From: Paenibacillus agri
GTDB lineage: Bacteria; Bacillota; Bacilli; Paenibacillales; Paenibacillaceae
DNA: 64,000 nt
NCBI RefSeq assembly: GCF_013359945.1
Contig: NZ_JABWCS010000216.1
Span: 161,748-225,747, forward strand
Direction: 5' to 3'
In this document: positions 9,220 through 17,124 of the stretch, one piece after another
How positions within the stretch are numbered: the stretch's first letter is position 1
Layout: each line of letters opens with the position of its first letter
Program-made: the position numbers and the translations under genes
Notes under the pieces: generated by a model
The model's input: the letters and a program-made list of their open reading frames with translations, nothing else
What the model was told of the DNA's origin: nothing
The model's database searches: none

Positions 9220-9459
9220 ATGAGAATGGTTATAACATTTCAGAACAAACTTGTACCTGTGTATTTCACAACAGAAAATAAACAGCCGACTCAAAAAGTG
9301 CTCCGGTTACTTAACAACACCTTGGATCTCAAAATTCAAAAAGGCAAACGTGCCCTCCAGAAATGCTTGAATTCTCTGATCAGTATCGAAATTAAAGGCT
9401 CTGAAGCTATATTGCACAGTTACAGTGAAAATGATTCATTGGCGCTATCCCTCTATTAA
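9220..9459 (+). CDS. Small hypothetical protein, 79 aa
   Basis: This is a short basic protein with no recognised domain. It opens at an ATG behind GCGAGGTGG and ends inside a perfect terminator stem, so the transcript is compact and clearly bounded. Hydrophobic and basic residues alternate in the N-terminal half, suggesting a small beta-rich or alpha/beta fold. No transmembrane segment is visible. It is monocistronic. Function is unknown. Confidence 0.65.
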   Translation: MRMVITFQNKLVPVYFTTENKQPTQKVLRLLNNTLDLKIQKGKRALQKCLNSLISIEIKGSEAILHSYSENDSLALSLY

Positions 9460-9478
9460 TAGAGGGGTAGTTTTTTTT
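9449..9478 (+). terminator. Terminator overlapping the end of the small gene
   Basis: The palindrome CCCTCTATTAATAGAGGG (9449-9466) is followed by a T run. The stop codon of the 79-aa gene lies inside the stem. Confidence 0.85.
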
Positions 9479-9581
9479 ATGCTCCAGACAACTCAAAGAG
9501 GCATACGCCTTCTCGCCTGAAGGAATATGCCTGTCTATCACCTGAACGACCGCCTACTTTGTAACTTTTGGATAGATCGTT

Positions 9582-9719
9582 TTAGCTGGTTTTGTAGTTT
9601 CTCTCTTCCTCTTTTTCGGCCTTTTGGATACGAAGCTTGAATAGCTTGAGAAGATTAAGACGCGTGTGTTGTTCGTGACAGCTGTCCAATTTCTTAATAA
9701 TAAAACGGTCAATGGACAT
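9582..9719 (-). CDS. Small hypothetical protein, 45 aa
   Basis: The frame starts at 9719 with AAAAGGAG eight bases upstream, a strong ribosome binding site. The peptide is very basic and helical, ending in a charged stretch (IQKAEKEEERNYKTS). It might be a Spo0E-like short helical hairpin, but the SxxLD signature of that family is missing. Not recognised. Confidence 0.5.
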   Translation of the reverse strand: MSIDRFIIKKLDSCHEQHTRLNLLKLFKLRIQKAEKEEERNYKTS

Positions 9720-9880
9720 GCCAATCGCTCCTTTTATTCATTTCTTGTCAGTCCCTGTTCTGTTCAGGAAATCATTTCCTTTTAACCTCGTACTCCTATA
9801 TACCCTTCCTACATATTCCTAAACGCATTCTCTTCAGACGAATTCGCTGCTCATTCACTACAAATATTTTTTATATTCTA

Positions 9881-9894
9881 AAGTTTACAAACTT
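9881..9894. promoter_or_regulatory. Inverted repeat overlapping the azoR promoter
   Basis: AAGTTT-AC-AAACTT overlaps the -35 box of the azoreductase promoter. This is the expected place for a repressor of the redox-sensing MarR/HxlR type that controls such reductases in Bacillus. The identity of the regulator is inference. Confidence 0.5.
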
Positions 9895-9912
9895 AATTAC
9901 AAGTGCTATATT
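9884..9912 (+). promoter_or_regulatory. Sigma-A promoter of azoR
   Basis: TTTACA (9884-9889) and TATATT (9907-9912) are 17 bases apart. A second possible -10 lies at 9912-9917. Confidence 0.6.
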
Positions 9913-9954
9913 ATATTCAGTAAGTATCTAATATACATTTGAGGAGCAATCATC

Positions 9955-10581
9955 ATGACTAAAGTCTTATTTATCAAAGCAAACAACCGCCCTGCTGACC
10001 AATCGATCAGCGTCCAGCTGTACAACGAATTCCTGGAAAGCTACAAGCAAAATAATCCGCAAGATGAGATTACCGAACTTGACCTGTTCGCTGAACAGCT
10101 CCCTTACTACGACAACACTTTGATCACTGGCGTTTACAAATCTAACCAAGGCTATGAAGCTACTCCTGAAGAAGCTGCTGGTGCAGCTTTGGTAAATAAA
10201 TACCTGGATCAATTTATCGCCGCTGACAAAGTCGTATTCGCCTTCCCGCTTTGGAATATGGCTGTACCTGCTGTACTTCACACCTACATCGATTACGTGA
10301 ACCAAGCCGGTAAAACATTCCAGTACACTGCAGAAGGTCCTAAAGGCCTCCTGGGTGGCAAAAAAGCAGTTGTATTGAATGCCAGAGGTGGCATTTATTC
10401 CGAAGGTCCTGCTGCTGGTGCCGAGATGGCCGTTAACTTCATCGTTAACAACCTTGGCTTCTGGGGTATCCAGGATGTTACTCAAGTTATCGTTGAAGGC
10501 CATAACCAACTTCCGGATCAAGCCGCTGAAATTATTGCAAAAGGCCTGCAATCTGCTAAAGCTGTCGCAGCTTCGTTCTAA
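9955..10581 (+). CDS. azoR: FMN-dependent NADH-azoreductase
   Basis: This flavodoxin-fold enzyme reduces azo bonds and quinones with NADH, and in Bacillus relatives it serves in electrophile and quinone detoxification. Recognisable family features are the N-terminal strand MTKVLFIKANNRP, FAFPLWNMAVPAVLHTYIDY near residue 98 (flavin contact), and NARGGIYSEGPAAG near 140. The length of 208 aa is typical. The ATG at 9955 follows TTTGAGGAGC. It is monocistronic, with its own promoter overlapped by an inverted repeat and a terminator downstream. Third-position usage is strongly biased, as in a highly expressed gene. Confidence 0.93.
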   Translation: MTKVLFIKANNRPADQSISVQLYNEFLESYKQNNPQDEITELDLFAEQLPYYDNTLITGVYKSNQGYEATPEEAAGAALVNKYLDQFIAADKVVFAFPLWNMAVPAVLHTYIDYVNQAGKTFQYTAEGPKGLLGGKKAVVLNARGGIYSEGPAAGAEMAVNFIVNNLGFWGIQDVTQVIVEGHNQLPDQAAEIIAKGLQSAKAVAASF

Positions 10582-10686
10582 GTTATCGTTCTAAAGGTCC
10601 GGTTATCATTTGCCGTTACAATTTGAACCACTAGACTTAACCACGATCTGGAATCACATTAACCGGGCCTTTATTTATATATAGGT

Positions 10687-10731
10687 ACGACAAAACCTCC
10701 CGTTCCTTCTGGAACCGGGAGGTTTTGTCGT
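10687..10731. terminator. Bidirectional terminator between azoR and rsgA
   Basis: A perfect 16-bp stem (ACGACAAAACCTCCCG with its complement) closes a short loop. It serves two converging genes. Confidence 0.8.
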
Positions 10732-10763
10732 TAGTTAGAGTGATCTTAAGAATCACATATCAC

Positions 10764-11864
10764 TTAATATTCATCTAGTTCTTTGCGCCAGCCGTAGCCT
10801 CTGGTTCGCGACTGGCTTGTTTTGGAGGAGCCTGTCCCGGAGGCTACCTTTCGTTTCGCTTTAGCTTCCTTCGAACTCTGGAATTGCAGCTCACGCTGGG
10901 TTTTGCGGTAGTTAAGCAGCCGCTTCTCATCCAGCTGTCCGCTTTGGACTGCTTCCAGTACGGCGCAGCCTTCTTCCCGCTCATGACTACAATTGCTGAA
11001 CCGGCAGGACGCAGCCCATTCGCTGATATCCCCAAAAGCAAGATCAAGTCCGCCTTCGTCCTCCCACAGCTTCAGCTCCCGCATCCCCGGCGTATCGACG
11101 ATAATACCGCCATCTGGCAGCACGAACATTTCCCGGTGCGTTGTAGTATGCCGGCCACGACTATCGTCTTCGCGAACACCCTGCGTCAATTGAAGATTCT
11201 TTCCGCTAAGCCAGTTAACCATCGTCGACTTACCACAGCCCGACGAGCCGGTAAGCGCAACCGTCTGACCGCTGCCGATATACGGAAGCAGCTTCTCACG
11301 CCCCTGATCCAGCAAGGCACTGACGGCATACACGGGAACGCCCGGAGCCGCCCTTTCCATATCGGCGATTTGCTCTTCCGCGTTTTCACACAAATCTGCT
11401 TTGGTCAGCAGGATTACCGGGTTGGCTCCACTGTTCCAGGCCATAATAAGATACCGCTCCATCCGCCGGACATTAAAATCGTTGTTCAACGCGCTGACCA
11501 GGAACAAGGTGTTGACATTAGAAGCGACGATTTGCTCGTCCTGGGTGCTGCCAGCTACATTGCGTGAAATCACGCTGTGCCGGGGAAGAACACCATGGAT
11601 GACCGCATGGGCACCCTCATCTTGCATAACTAATGCCACCCAGTCGCCAACGGCTGGAAACTCTCCCTTCTCGTGAAGAGAATGCCTGAACTTTCCGGCC
11701 AATTCCCCCCAAGTCTCGCCGGTCTCCGCAAGGACCCGGTATTTGCTGCCAAAGTCGCCCACAATCCGCCCGGGTACATAGCTTCTTCCATCCTCTTGTG
11801 TATTCCATTCTTGGTTCCATTTTTTCATCCAGATTTCATTCCAACCATATTGTTCAATATTCAT
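10764..11864 (-). CDS. rsgA: Ribosome small subunit-dependent GTPase RsgA
   Basis: RsgA (YloQ/YjeQ) is a circularly permuted GTPase that checks late assembly of the 30S ribosomal subunit. The motif order is permuted as expected: LTKAD (G4) at 153-157, GSSGCGKST (G1) at 206-214, DTPG (G3) at 257-260, then a zinc knuckle of C287, C292, H294 and C300. An N-terminal OB-fold precedes them. The start is the ATG at 11864 because AGGAGG lies six bases before it; the frame runs 46 codons further into an unrelated hairpin region. The C-terminus ends in a basic extension. It stands alone here, not in the usual prkC-prpC-rpe cluster, so it may be a second, genomically dispersed RsgA paralogue. Confidence 0.92.
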   Translation of the reverse strand: MNIEQYGWNEIWMKKWNQEWNTQEDGRSYVPGRIVGDFGSKYRVLAETGETWGELAGKFRHSLHEKGEFPAVGDWVALVMQDEGAHAVIHGVLPRHSVISRNVAGSTQDEQIVASNVNTLFLVSALNNDFNVRRMERYLIMAWNSGANPVILLTKADLCENAEEQIADMERAAPGVPVYAVSALLDQGREKLLPYIGSGQTVALTGSSGCGKSTMVNWLSGKNLQLTQGVREDDSRGRHTTTHREMFVLPDGGIIVDTPGMRELKLWEDEGGLDLAFGDISEWAASCRFSNCSHEREEGCAVLEAVQSGQLDEKRLLNYRKTQRELQFQSSKEAKAKRKVASGTGSSKTSQSRTRGYGWRKELDEY

Positions 11865-11925
11865 GTATTGCCTCCTAAGTTTCTGTATCCATATTTTTAT
11901 CACCCTGCAAGTTTTCCGGGAACAT

Positions 11926-11955
11926 AAAAAACCGCCGAAACCAAGGTTCCGGCGG
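11926..11955 (-). terminator. Terminator upstream of rsgA
   Basis: On the minus strand CCGCCGGAACC pairs with GGTTTCGGCGG, followed by TTTTTTATG. It isolates rsgA from upstream transcription. Confidence 0.7.
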
Positions 11956-12062
11956 CGTCTGGTACAGAACCCTCCGCAGAAGCGGAACGTCAGGCTGTAC
12001 AATTACAAATACAGAATAAACCACACTCTTATATAAGAGCCAGGCATAGTATATTTGTACGC

Positions 12063-12099
12063 AAAAAAGCCGCCGGAACCGATACGGTTCCCGGCGGCT
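12063..12099 (-). terminator. Terminator of the 30-aa peptide unit
   Basis: On the minus strand AGCCGCCGGGAACC pairs with GGTTCCGGCGGCT, followed by a run of six T residues. Confidence 0.8.
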
Positions 12100-12135
12100 C
12101 TAATAAGCATTAAAAGAGCTTAACCACTAGCTGCA

Positions 12136-12228
12136 TCAGACTTGCTGAACAGCATCTGTTCCCGGAAGACACGTATCTACAACAGTTACAACCGTCGAAA
12201 CAATCATTGTATATGCTGTCATATTCAT
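12136..12228 (-). CDS. 30-aa hydrophobic peptide, own transcription unit
   Basis: The peptide begins MNMTAYTMIVSTVVTVVDTC and continues for ten polar residues. The first 18 residues form one hydrophobic, possibly membrane-spanning segment ending in a Cys. AAGGAG lies five bases before the ATG. A near-consensus sigma-A promoter (12257-12286) lies directly upstream and a strong terminator (12063-12099) directly downstream, so the unit is self-contained at about 190 nt. The function is unknown; a small membrane regulator, a type I toxin-like peptide, or a dual-function RNA are all possible. I know no family for it. Confidence 0.55.
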   Translation of the reverse strand: MNMTAYTMIVSTVVTVVDTCLPGTDAVQQV

Positions 12229-12256
12229 CGTCTCCTTCCGAAATAAATCTGCTGTT

Positions 12257-12286
12257 ATCATAAACGGACTTTATACTAATTGTCAA
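12257..12286 (-). promoter_or_regulatory. Sigma-A promoter of the 30-aa peptide gene
   Basis: On the minus strand TTGACA (12286-12281) and TATGAT (12262-12257) are 18 bases apart, close to consensus. Confidence 0.75.
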
Positions 12287-12305
12287 GCTATAATGCAATA
12301 TAAAT

Positions 12306-12977
12306 TTACAAAATCTGCTTCAGTTCATCCAGCTCATCAATTGTTTTCCACGGACCACCTTCAAGACCATCATCCCATGGATGATTGCGGCGCAGCCAGA
12401 CGCTTTCGATCCCCGCCTTGCCGGCGCCCCAAATGTCATTAACCGGATGATCCCCGATAAATAGCGTTTTCTCGGCTTCTGTTCCCAGACGTTCCAGCGC
12501 AAGCCGATAGATGGCTGGATCGGGTTTGCTGATTCCGGCTTCTCCGGAAATCACGATCGTTTTGAAAAAGCTACGCAGATTCAGCTTGTCGATTTTACCA
12601 TCCTGGATATGCTTTTTCCCATTGGTCACTAGTCCCAGTACATAACCGCGCGCCTGGCAATGCTCCAGAATATCCAGGGCATGCTTCATCAGCGCCCCGT
12701 GATGACTATAGCTTTCATCATAATAAGTGCGGATATGGGCGGCAGAGACAGGTGTCTTCCAAGGCAGTATCTCGCTCAGCTCGGCAAAAAAACCATCCTT
12801 GTCCCTGTAACCGTCATTATCCCTAATGATCATATCTTCGATCACCCTGTCCATCTCCTCTGGAGATAAATGGCCCAGAAAATCGCGTACAAACTGAGTG
12901 CTGAAGCTGCGGAACGTATGATCACGGTCCATAAGCGTATTATCAAGATCAAACAGCAAGCCTTGTATTTTTGTCAT
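12306..12977 (-). CDS. HAD family hydrolase
   Basis: This is a cytosolic phosphatase of the haloacid dehalogenase superfamily with a C1-type helical cap. Motif I is DLDNT at 10-14 (nucleophile D10, acid/base D12); motif II is TNGKK near 118; motif III/IV is SKPDP followed by FIGDHPVNDIWGA near 175-190. All catalytic residues are present. It resembles YjjG/YsaA-like small-metabolite or nucleotide phosphatases, but the substrate cannot be told. It is monocistronic and upstream of the 30-aa peptide unit, which has its own promoter. Confidence 0.88.
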   Translation of the reverse strand: MTKIQGLLFDLDNTLMDRDHTFRSFSTQFVRDFLGHLSPEEMDRVIEDMIIRDNDGYRDKDGFFAELSEILPWKTPVSAAHIRTYYDESYSHHGALMKHALDILEHCQARGYVLGLVTNGKKHIQDGKIDKLNLRSFFKTIVISGEAGISKPDPAIYRLALERLGTEAEKTLFIGDHPVNDIWGAGKAGIESVWLRRNHPWDDGLEGGPWKTIDELDELKQIL

Positions 12978-13176
12978 AAGTTCACCAATTCGCTAGATTT
13001 CGTGTTCCTGTACAAGTAACCTGTCTACAGGTTCACAGTTAAAACTATATCACGCCTGATCCTTTTCTGAAAAGAATAGGGTCCAGTGAACCGACAACGC
13101 ACACTTCCAGATTTGTCCGACTGGACTTGAAGGCGATATAATAAAGGTCAATCTGCCAACAGAAAGGAAACCTAGG

Positions 13177-14085
13177 ATGAACAAACACCGTCTGGGAACA
13201 TCAGAACTATACATTAGCGAAATCGGGCTCGGCTGCATGTCCCTCGGAACAGAGGAAGACAAAGGCGTCTATCTCATTCATGAAGCACTGGAGAAGGGCA
13301 TCAACTTCCTGGATACCGCCGATCTGTACGATGCAGGCCGTAATGAGGAGATCGTAGGCCAAGCCGTCCGCCACCGCCGCGGGGATGTGGTTATTGCCAC
13401 CAAGGTGGGCAACCGCAGAAGACCAGGTCAAGAAGGCTGGGATTGGGATCCTTCCAAGGCTTATATCAAATCAGCAGTTAAAGACAGTCTGCGGAGATTG
13501 CAGACAGACTACATCGATCTGTATCAGCTGCACGGCGGAACAATTGAGGATCCTATCGATGAAACGATAGAGGCATTCGAGGAGCTGAAGCAGGAGGGCT
13601 TAATCCGTTACTACGGCATCTCCTCCATCCGTCCCAATGTGATCAGAGAATATGTTAAACGCTCTAACATTGTCAGTGTTATGAGTCAATACAGTATCCT
13701 GGACCGGCGTCCGGAGGAAGAAATTCTTCCACTGCTAGCCCAGCATAATATTAGTCTGATCGCCCGGGGTCCGCTGGCCGGAGGAATTCTGACTGAGCGA
13801 GGCCGGGTCAAAGCGGAGAAGAGCTATTTGGACTATGACCGGGAAGCATTGCTGGCGCTCCATGACAAGCTGACACAGCAGAGTGGCCATGGCCTTCATT
13901 TGACCCAAACGGCACTGCGTTATCCATTGTCCCACCCTTCTGTAGCAACGATCATTCCGGGCGCAAGTAGTCTGGAACAGTTACTGCAGAATGTATCGGC
14001 CGCCGGGAGTCCCCCGCTCTCTGAGGAGACTCTGAATATGCTCCGGGGTATTAGCAATGCTAATCAGTATGCACAGCATCGTTAA
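13177..14085 (+). CDS. Aldo/keto reductase
   Basis: This is an NADPH-dependent (beta/alpha)8 reductase of carbonyl compounds. The catalytic tetrad is visible as D46, Y51, K76 and H119. The cofactor site lies in the C-terminal region around IIPGASSLEQL. The length of 302 aa is typical of the YghZ/YqkF-like branch. AAAGGA lies eight bases before the ATG. It is transcribed divergently from the HAD gene, with about 200 bases between them. Physiological substrate unknown; general aldehyde detoxification is likely. Confidence 0.9.
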   Translation: MNKHRLGTSELYISEIGLGCMSLGTEEDKGVYLIHEALEKGINFLDTADLYDAGRNEEIVGQAVRHRRGDVVIATKVGNRRRPGQEGWDWDPSKAYIKSAVKDSLRRLQTDYIDLYQLHGGTIEDPIDETIEAFEELKQEGLIRYYGISSIRPNVIREYVKRSNIVSVMSQYSILDRRPEEEILPLLAQHNISLIARGPLAGGILTERGRVKAEKSYLDYDREALLALHDKLTQQSGHGLHLTQTALRYPLSHPSVATIIPGASSLEQLLQNVSAAGSPPLSEETLNMLRGISNANQYAQHR

Positions 14086-14125
14086 TACAACGGTAATGCA
14101 TTTTTCCTGCTAAAATAATTTGCAC

Positions 14126-14172
14126 AAGAGGCTGGTCCAACCGAACAAAGCGGTTAGATCAGCTTCTTTTAT
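14126..14172 (+). terminator. Terminator of the aldo/keto reductase gene
   Basis: An imperfect stem (GAGGCTGGTCCAACCG against CGGTTAGATCAGCTTC) is followed by TTTTATT. Confidence 0.55.
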
Positions 14173-14306
14173 TCTCTCCGTAAATTTCACCCCATCTGTA
14201 TTAATTATCATCCTATAGGCGAATACCGTGGTCGTTCTGGGTTGCAGTCCATAGACTGGTGTCAGGAGTTCAAATCTAGATGGGTAAATTCTAGGAGGGT
14301 AATGTT

Positions 14307-14603
14307 ATGGAAACGCAAGACATTCAACAAATCAGCTGGAACTGTATGAATAAATATGTTGGGATCGTGACGACGGACGGTCAATCCCATGACGGATTTA
14401 TTGCTCACGTTGATCAGGATTATATTACACTGGCAATTCCGACGGGTGAAATCATGAATCAGGCAAACGGAATGCCTGCACAAGGCTCTACTTACAGACA
14501 ATTCGGCTTCCGTCCCGGATTCTTTCCAAGACGGCGGTTTATCCATCGGCGTATTCCTTTTTTCGGTATCAGGGACCTGTTCCTGCTTCCTTTCTTCATC
14601 TAG
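14307..14603 (+). CDS. Small protein with LSm/SH3-like N-terminus and Arg/Phe-rich tail
   Basis: The first 50 residues (NKYVGIVTTDGQSHDGFIAH and following) look like a short beta-barrel of the kind found in LSm/SH3-like small Bacillales proteins. The last 35 residues are rich in Arg, Phe and Pro (FRPGFFPRRRFIHRRIPFFG), a pattern I have seen in small spore-associated proteins of Bacillus and Paenibacillus. A strong AGGAGGG precedes the ATG. It is monocistronic with its own terminator. A spore or membrane-surface role is a guess; no function is known to me. Confidence 0.65.
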   Translation: METQDIQQISWNCMNKYVGIVTTDGQSHDGFIAHVDQDYITLAIPTGEIMNQANGMPAQGSTYRQFGFRPGFFPRRRFIHRRIPFFGIRDLFLLPFFI

Positions 14604-14641
14604 CTTGCACTTACCCGTCTTCCACACTTCACACATCAACA

Positions 14642-14693
14642 AAAAGACTGTCTTGGAAAGGGTGCTGGTTGCCCTTTATCCGAGACAGTCTTT
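14642..14693. terminator. Bidirectional terminator
   Basis: AAAGACTGTCTTGG pairs with CCGAGACAGTCTTT around an inner AAAGGG/CCCTTT stem. It lies between two converging genes. Confidence 0.8.
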
Positions 14694-14727
14694 ATCTTCT
14701 AGCCCCCTGCTCACCCTGTCACCCCCG

Positions 14728-15177
14728 TTACTCGAAATGCTCCGGTCTGTGAGTAAGCATCATTTCCTCTTCTGTGATATACAGTGGAAAAGGCGGGGTC
14801 TCCTTAAGATACCTTTCCGTTGACAGAAGCCGGTAGTGCACCTCGGGCAACCAGGCATCCTCCAGTAGCGGCAGCTTGCCGGTATCACTGATATAATTGT
14901 CCACAGCGGACTGAACCATGTCCAAATAATAAGGAATTAGCTTGTCTTTTTCCTCAAAGATTTCAAAGGTTTCACGAGACATAAAGAACTTCTGCTCCGG
15001 AATACCGCCTAAATAACGTTTGAGACGGTCCACATCAATACTCTTGTCTTCATTGATCAGTACAGTGCGATTGATCGGGTCCGGCATATCAGCTTCAAAC
15101 TGCCTCACAGCCTGCTTGATCTGCGGCAGAGTTACAGCAATGGTCGGGGATGCTTTTTTAGCGCGTTTAAATATCAT
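14728..15177 (-). CDS. DUF3939-like conserved protein
   Basis: This is a 149-residue soluble protein that looks like the DUF3939 family of Bacillales, known only as conserved and uncharacterised. It has a basic N-terminus (MIFKRAKKASP), a central helical region, and a segment LPEVHYRLLSTERYLKETPP near residue 110. AAAGGAG precedes the ATG. There are no membrane segments, no Cys motif and no catalytic motif. It lies between a plus-strand small gene and the ArsR-like regulator. The family label is from memory of sequence pattern and is moderately secure. Confidence 0.7.
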   Translation of the reverse strand: MIFKRAKKASPTIAVTLPQIKQAVRQFEADMPDPINRTVLINEDKSIDVDRLKRYLGGIPEQKFFMSRETFEIFEEKDKLIPYYLDMVQSAVDNYISDTGKLPLLEDAWLPEVHYRLLSTERYLKETPPFPLYITEEEMMLTHRPEHFE

Positions 15178-15297
15178 ACCGAAAGTCTCCTTTCAATGCA
15201 TATATTAGTTAACGCTTACAATTCCATTTTATGCAATTCCCAATCCTTTAAACCGTTATAAGCCCAAGTTTCACATAACCTTATCATTTAGAGCCTT

Positions 15298-15903
15298 TTA
15301 TTTGACATATTCCCAATGCGTCCACATCTCCGGCGGATTCAGCTCGTACTTGTCATTCTCCCGGTACATGAACTGATGCATGATGAACTCCCGGCGGATG
15401 GTGGCAAAATCGTCGTGAAACGGCTTGATGAACTCATTGATCTCTTTCTCGGTGTACACCACACCAGGCTCCAGCTTCTCCACAATGTACTGCAAGGCAA
15501 TCAGCTTCTTCTTGTACTGGGCCGGAATTTGCCGCAGACGGCCGTCCTTGGCGAAGAAATTACGAATCACCGACTCCTTGAGACTGTTCTCAGGTGACTG
15601 CTCTTCCATATCCCGGGCTCCTTTCGCAAAAATAAACTCCAAAGATGCTTCCGCATTCTCTCTGATGAACTCAGGATTCAGCTTGAAAAAGACTGTATTC
15701 TTGTCACGACGTTCCTTAATCAGCGCAGCTTCGCGCAATTTGGCGGCATGATGGGTAACCGTTGGCTGGGAGAGATTCAGCTTCTCAGCCAGCGCATGTC
15801 CGTGCATTTCTCCTTGAGATAACAAGAGCAACATGCGGAGGCGGGTAGGGTCGGCCAGCGCCTTATGATAATTAACGATTTTGTCGAGCTGCACTTGATA
15901 CAC
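15298..15903 (-). CDS. ArsR-type regulator with C-terminal DUF2087 domain
   Basis: The N-terminal 75 residues form a winged helix of the ArsR type (LADPTRLRMLLLLSQGEMHG, then a recognition helix around LSQPTVTHHAAKLREA). The C-terminal third (about 115-198, QIPAQYKKKLIALQYIVEKL) matches DUF2087, often fused to such regulators. No metal-binding Cys pair is visible in the DNA-binding domain, so it probably senses something other than a thiophilic metal. Two perfect palindromes lie directly upstream (15931-15960), fitting autorepression. The divergent ypdA gene starts about 220 bases away and may be affected too. Confidence 0.85.
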   Translation of the reverse strand: MYQVQLDKIVNYHKALADPTRLRMLLLLSQGEMHGHALAEKLNLSQPTVTHHAAKLREAALIKERRDKNTVFFKLNPEFIRENAEASLEFIFAKGARDMEEQSPENSLKESVIRNFFAKDGRLRQIPAQYKKKLIALQYIVEKLEPGVVYTEKEINEFIKPFHDDFATIRREFIMHQFMYRENDKYELNPPEMWTHWEYVK

Positions 15904-15930
15904 TCCTTACTGACATTCAGATCTTGATGG

Positions 15931-15960
15931 TAAAGTTGAAATAACTTTAGATATATATCT
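15931..15960. promoter_or_regulatory. Tandem palindromes upstream of the ArsR-type gene
   Basis: TAAAGTT-GAAAT-AACTTTA (15931-15949) and AGATATATATCT (15949-15960) abut one another. They are a likely operator for the adjacent regulator. Confidence 0.6.
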
Positions 15961-16120
15961 AATTATACACCATCCTAACATTACAAGCAATATAAAAGCG
16001 CTTACTTTTCGTCCTTATGGAAAAAAAATTGGATTTGGAGTAGGATTTAGAGGTCCGGCTTTTTGTCGGGTCCGTTATACAGAATAAAAAGATAGGATTT
16101 CACGGGAGGTTACCAGCAAC

Positions 16121-17101
16121 ATGAAAGATGTTATCATCATCGGGGCCGGGCCCTGCGGGCTTTCAGCAGCTATCGAATGCCAGCGTCAGGGGCTGTCCAG
16201 CCTCATTATTGAAAAGAACTTCATTGTCCATTCTATTTATTTGTATCCCACCAATATGCAGTTCTTCAGCACGGCAGAGCTTTTGGAAATTGGCGATGTA
16301 CCATTCACCTCGCCAAATGACAAGCCTTATCGTCATGAAGCGCTTGTCTACTACCGCCGCGCCGCTGAGCAGCATGGTGTGGAAATTGCCGCTTATGAAG
16401 AGGCGTTGTCAATTGAAACACTCGAGGATGGAACTTTTGTCGTACATACTTCCAATATGCGCGGCGAGCAGCACAGTCATAAAGCAGGTCATGTTGTCAT
16501 TGCGACCGGTTATTTTGACCAACCCAATATGATTGGTATTCCCGGCGAGGAGCTGCCAAAGGTAACTCACTACTTCGGGGAAGCACACCCTTACACCGGG
16601 ATGAAGGTTACCGTTATAGGTGGCAGCAATTCCGCAGTAGATGCTGCGCTGGAGCTGATGCGTGTGGGTGCCTCTGTAGATATGGTCTATCGCGGTAACA
16701 GCATTTCAGACAATATTAAGTCATGGGTACGACCGATCTTCGAAGGCATGGTGCAAAAAGGAAAGATCCGGCTGCATCTTCAGTCCCGTGTTACAGAAAT
16801 TAAGCCGGATTCAGTATTGATTACAAGTCATAATGGCGAGACTAACGTCATCGACAATGATTTTGTCCTGGCGCTAACTGGCTTCAAGCCAAGCCGGGCC
16901 CTGCTCTCTTCCGCAGGTGCAGCTATGAATGACGATCTGGACAAACCTGTATACGACCCTGTTACCATGGAGTCAACGGTGCCAGGGATCTACGTAGCAG
17001 GAGTGATCGCCTCCGGTCGCAATGCCAATGAGGTCTTCATTGAGACTGGACGGGGACATGGCAAACTGATTGTAGATCACATCCTTTCGAAGTCAAGGTA
17101 A
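16121..17101 (+). CDS. ypdA: YpdA-type bacillithiol disulfide reductase
   Basis: YpdA (Bdr) uses NADPH to reduce oxidised bacillithiol in Firmicutes. The FAD Rossmann motif GAGPCG is at 8-13, with the family-specific Cys at position 12; the second, NADPH-binding motif VIGGSNSAVDAALEL is near residue 165. The C-terminal FAD-binding segment is GIYVAGVIASGRN. The length of 326 aa matches the family. GGGAGG precedes the ATG. The DUF441 gene follows after 23 bases, so the two are probably cotranscribed. Presence of this enzyme supports a bacillithiol-producing Bacillales host. Confidence 0.92.
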   Translation: MKDVIIIGAGPCGLSAAIECQRQGLSSLIIEKNFIVHSIYLYPTNMQFFSTAELLEIGDVPFTSPNDKPYRHEALVYYRRAAEQHGVEIAAYEEALSIETLEDGTFVVHTSNMRGEQHSHKAGHVVIATGYFDQPNMIGIPGEELPKVTHYFGEAHPYTGMKVTVIGGSNSAVDAALELMRVGASVDMVYRGNSISDNIKSWVRPIFEGMVQKGKIRLHLQSRVTEIKPDSVLITSHNGETNVIDNDFVLALTGFKPSRALLSSAGAAMNDDLDKPVYDPVTMESTVPGIYVAGVIASGRNANEVFIETGRGHGKLIVDHILSKSR

Positions 17102-17124
17102 TCAGACAAGGAGTTGAAGCACGG

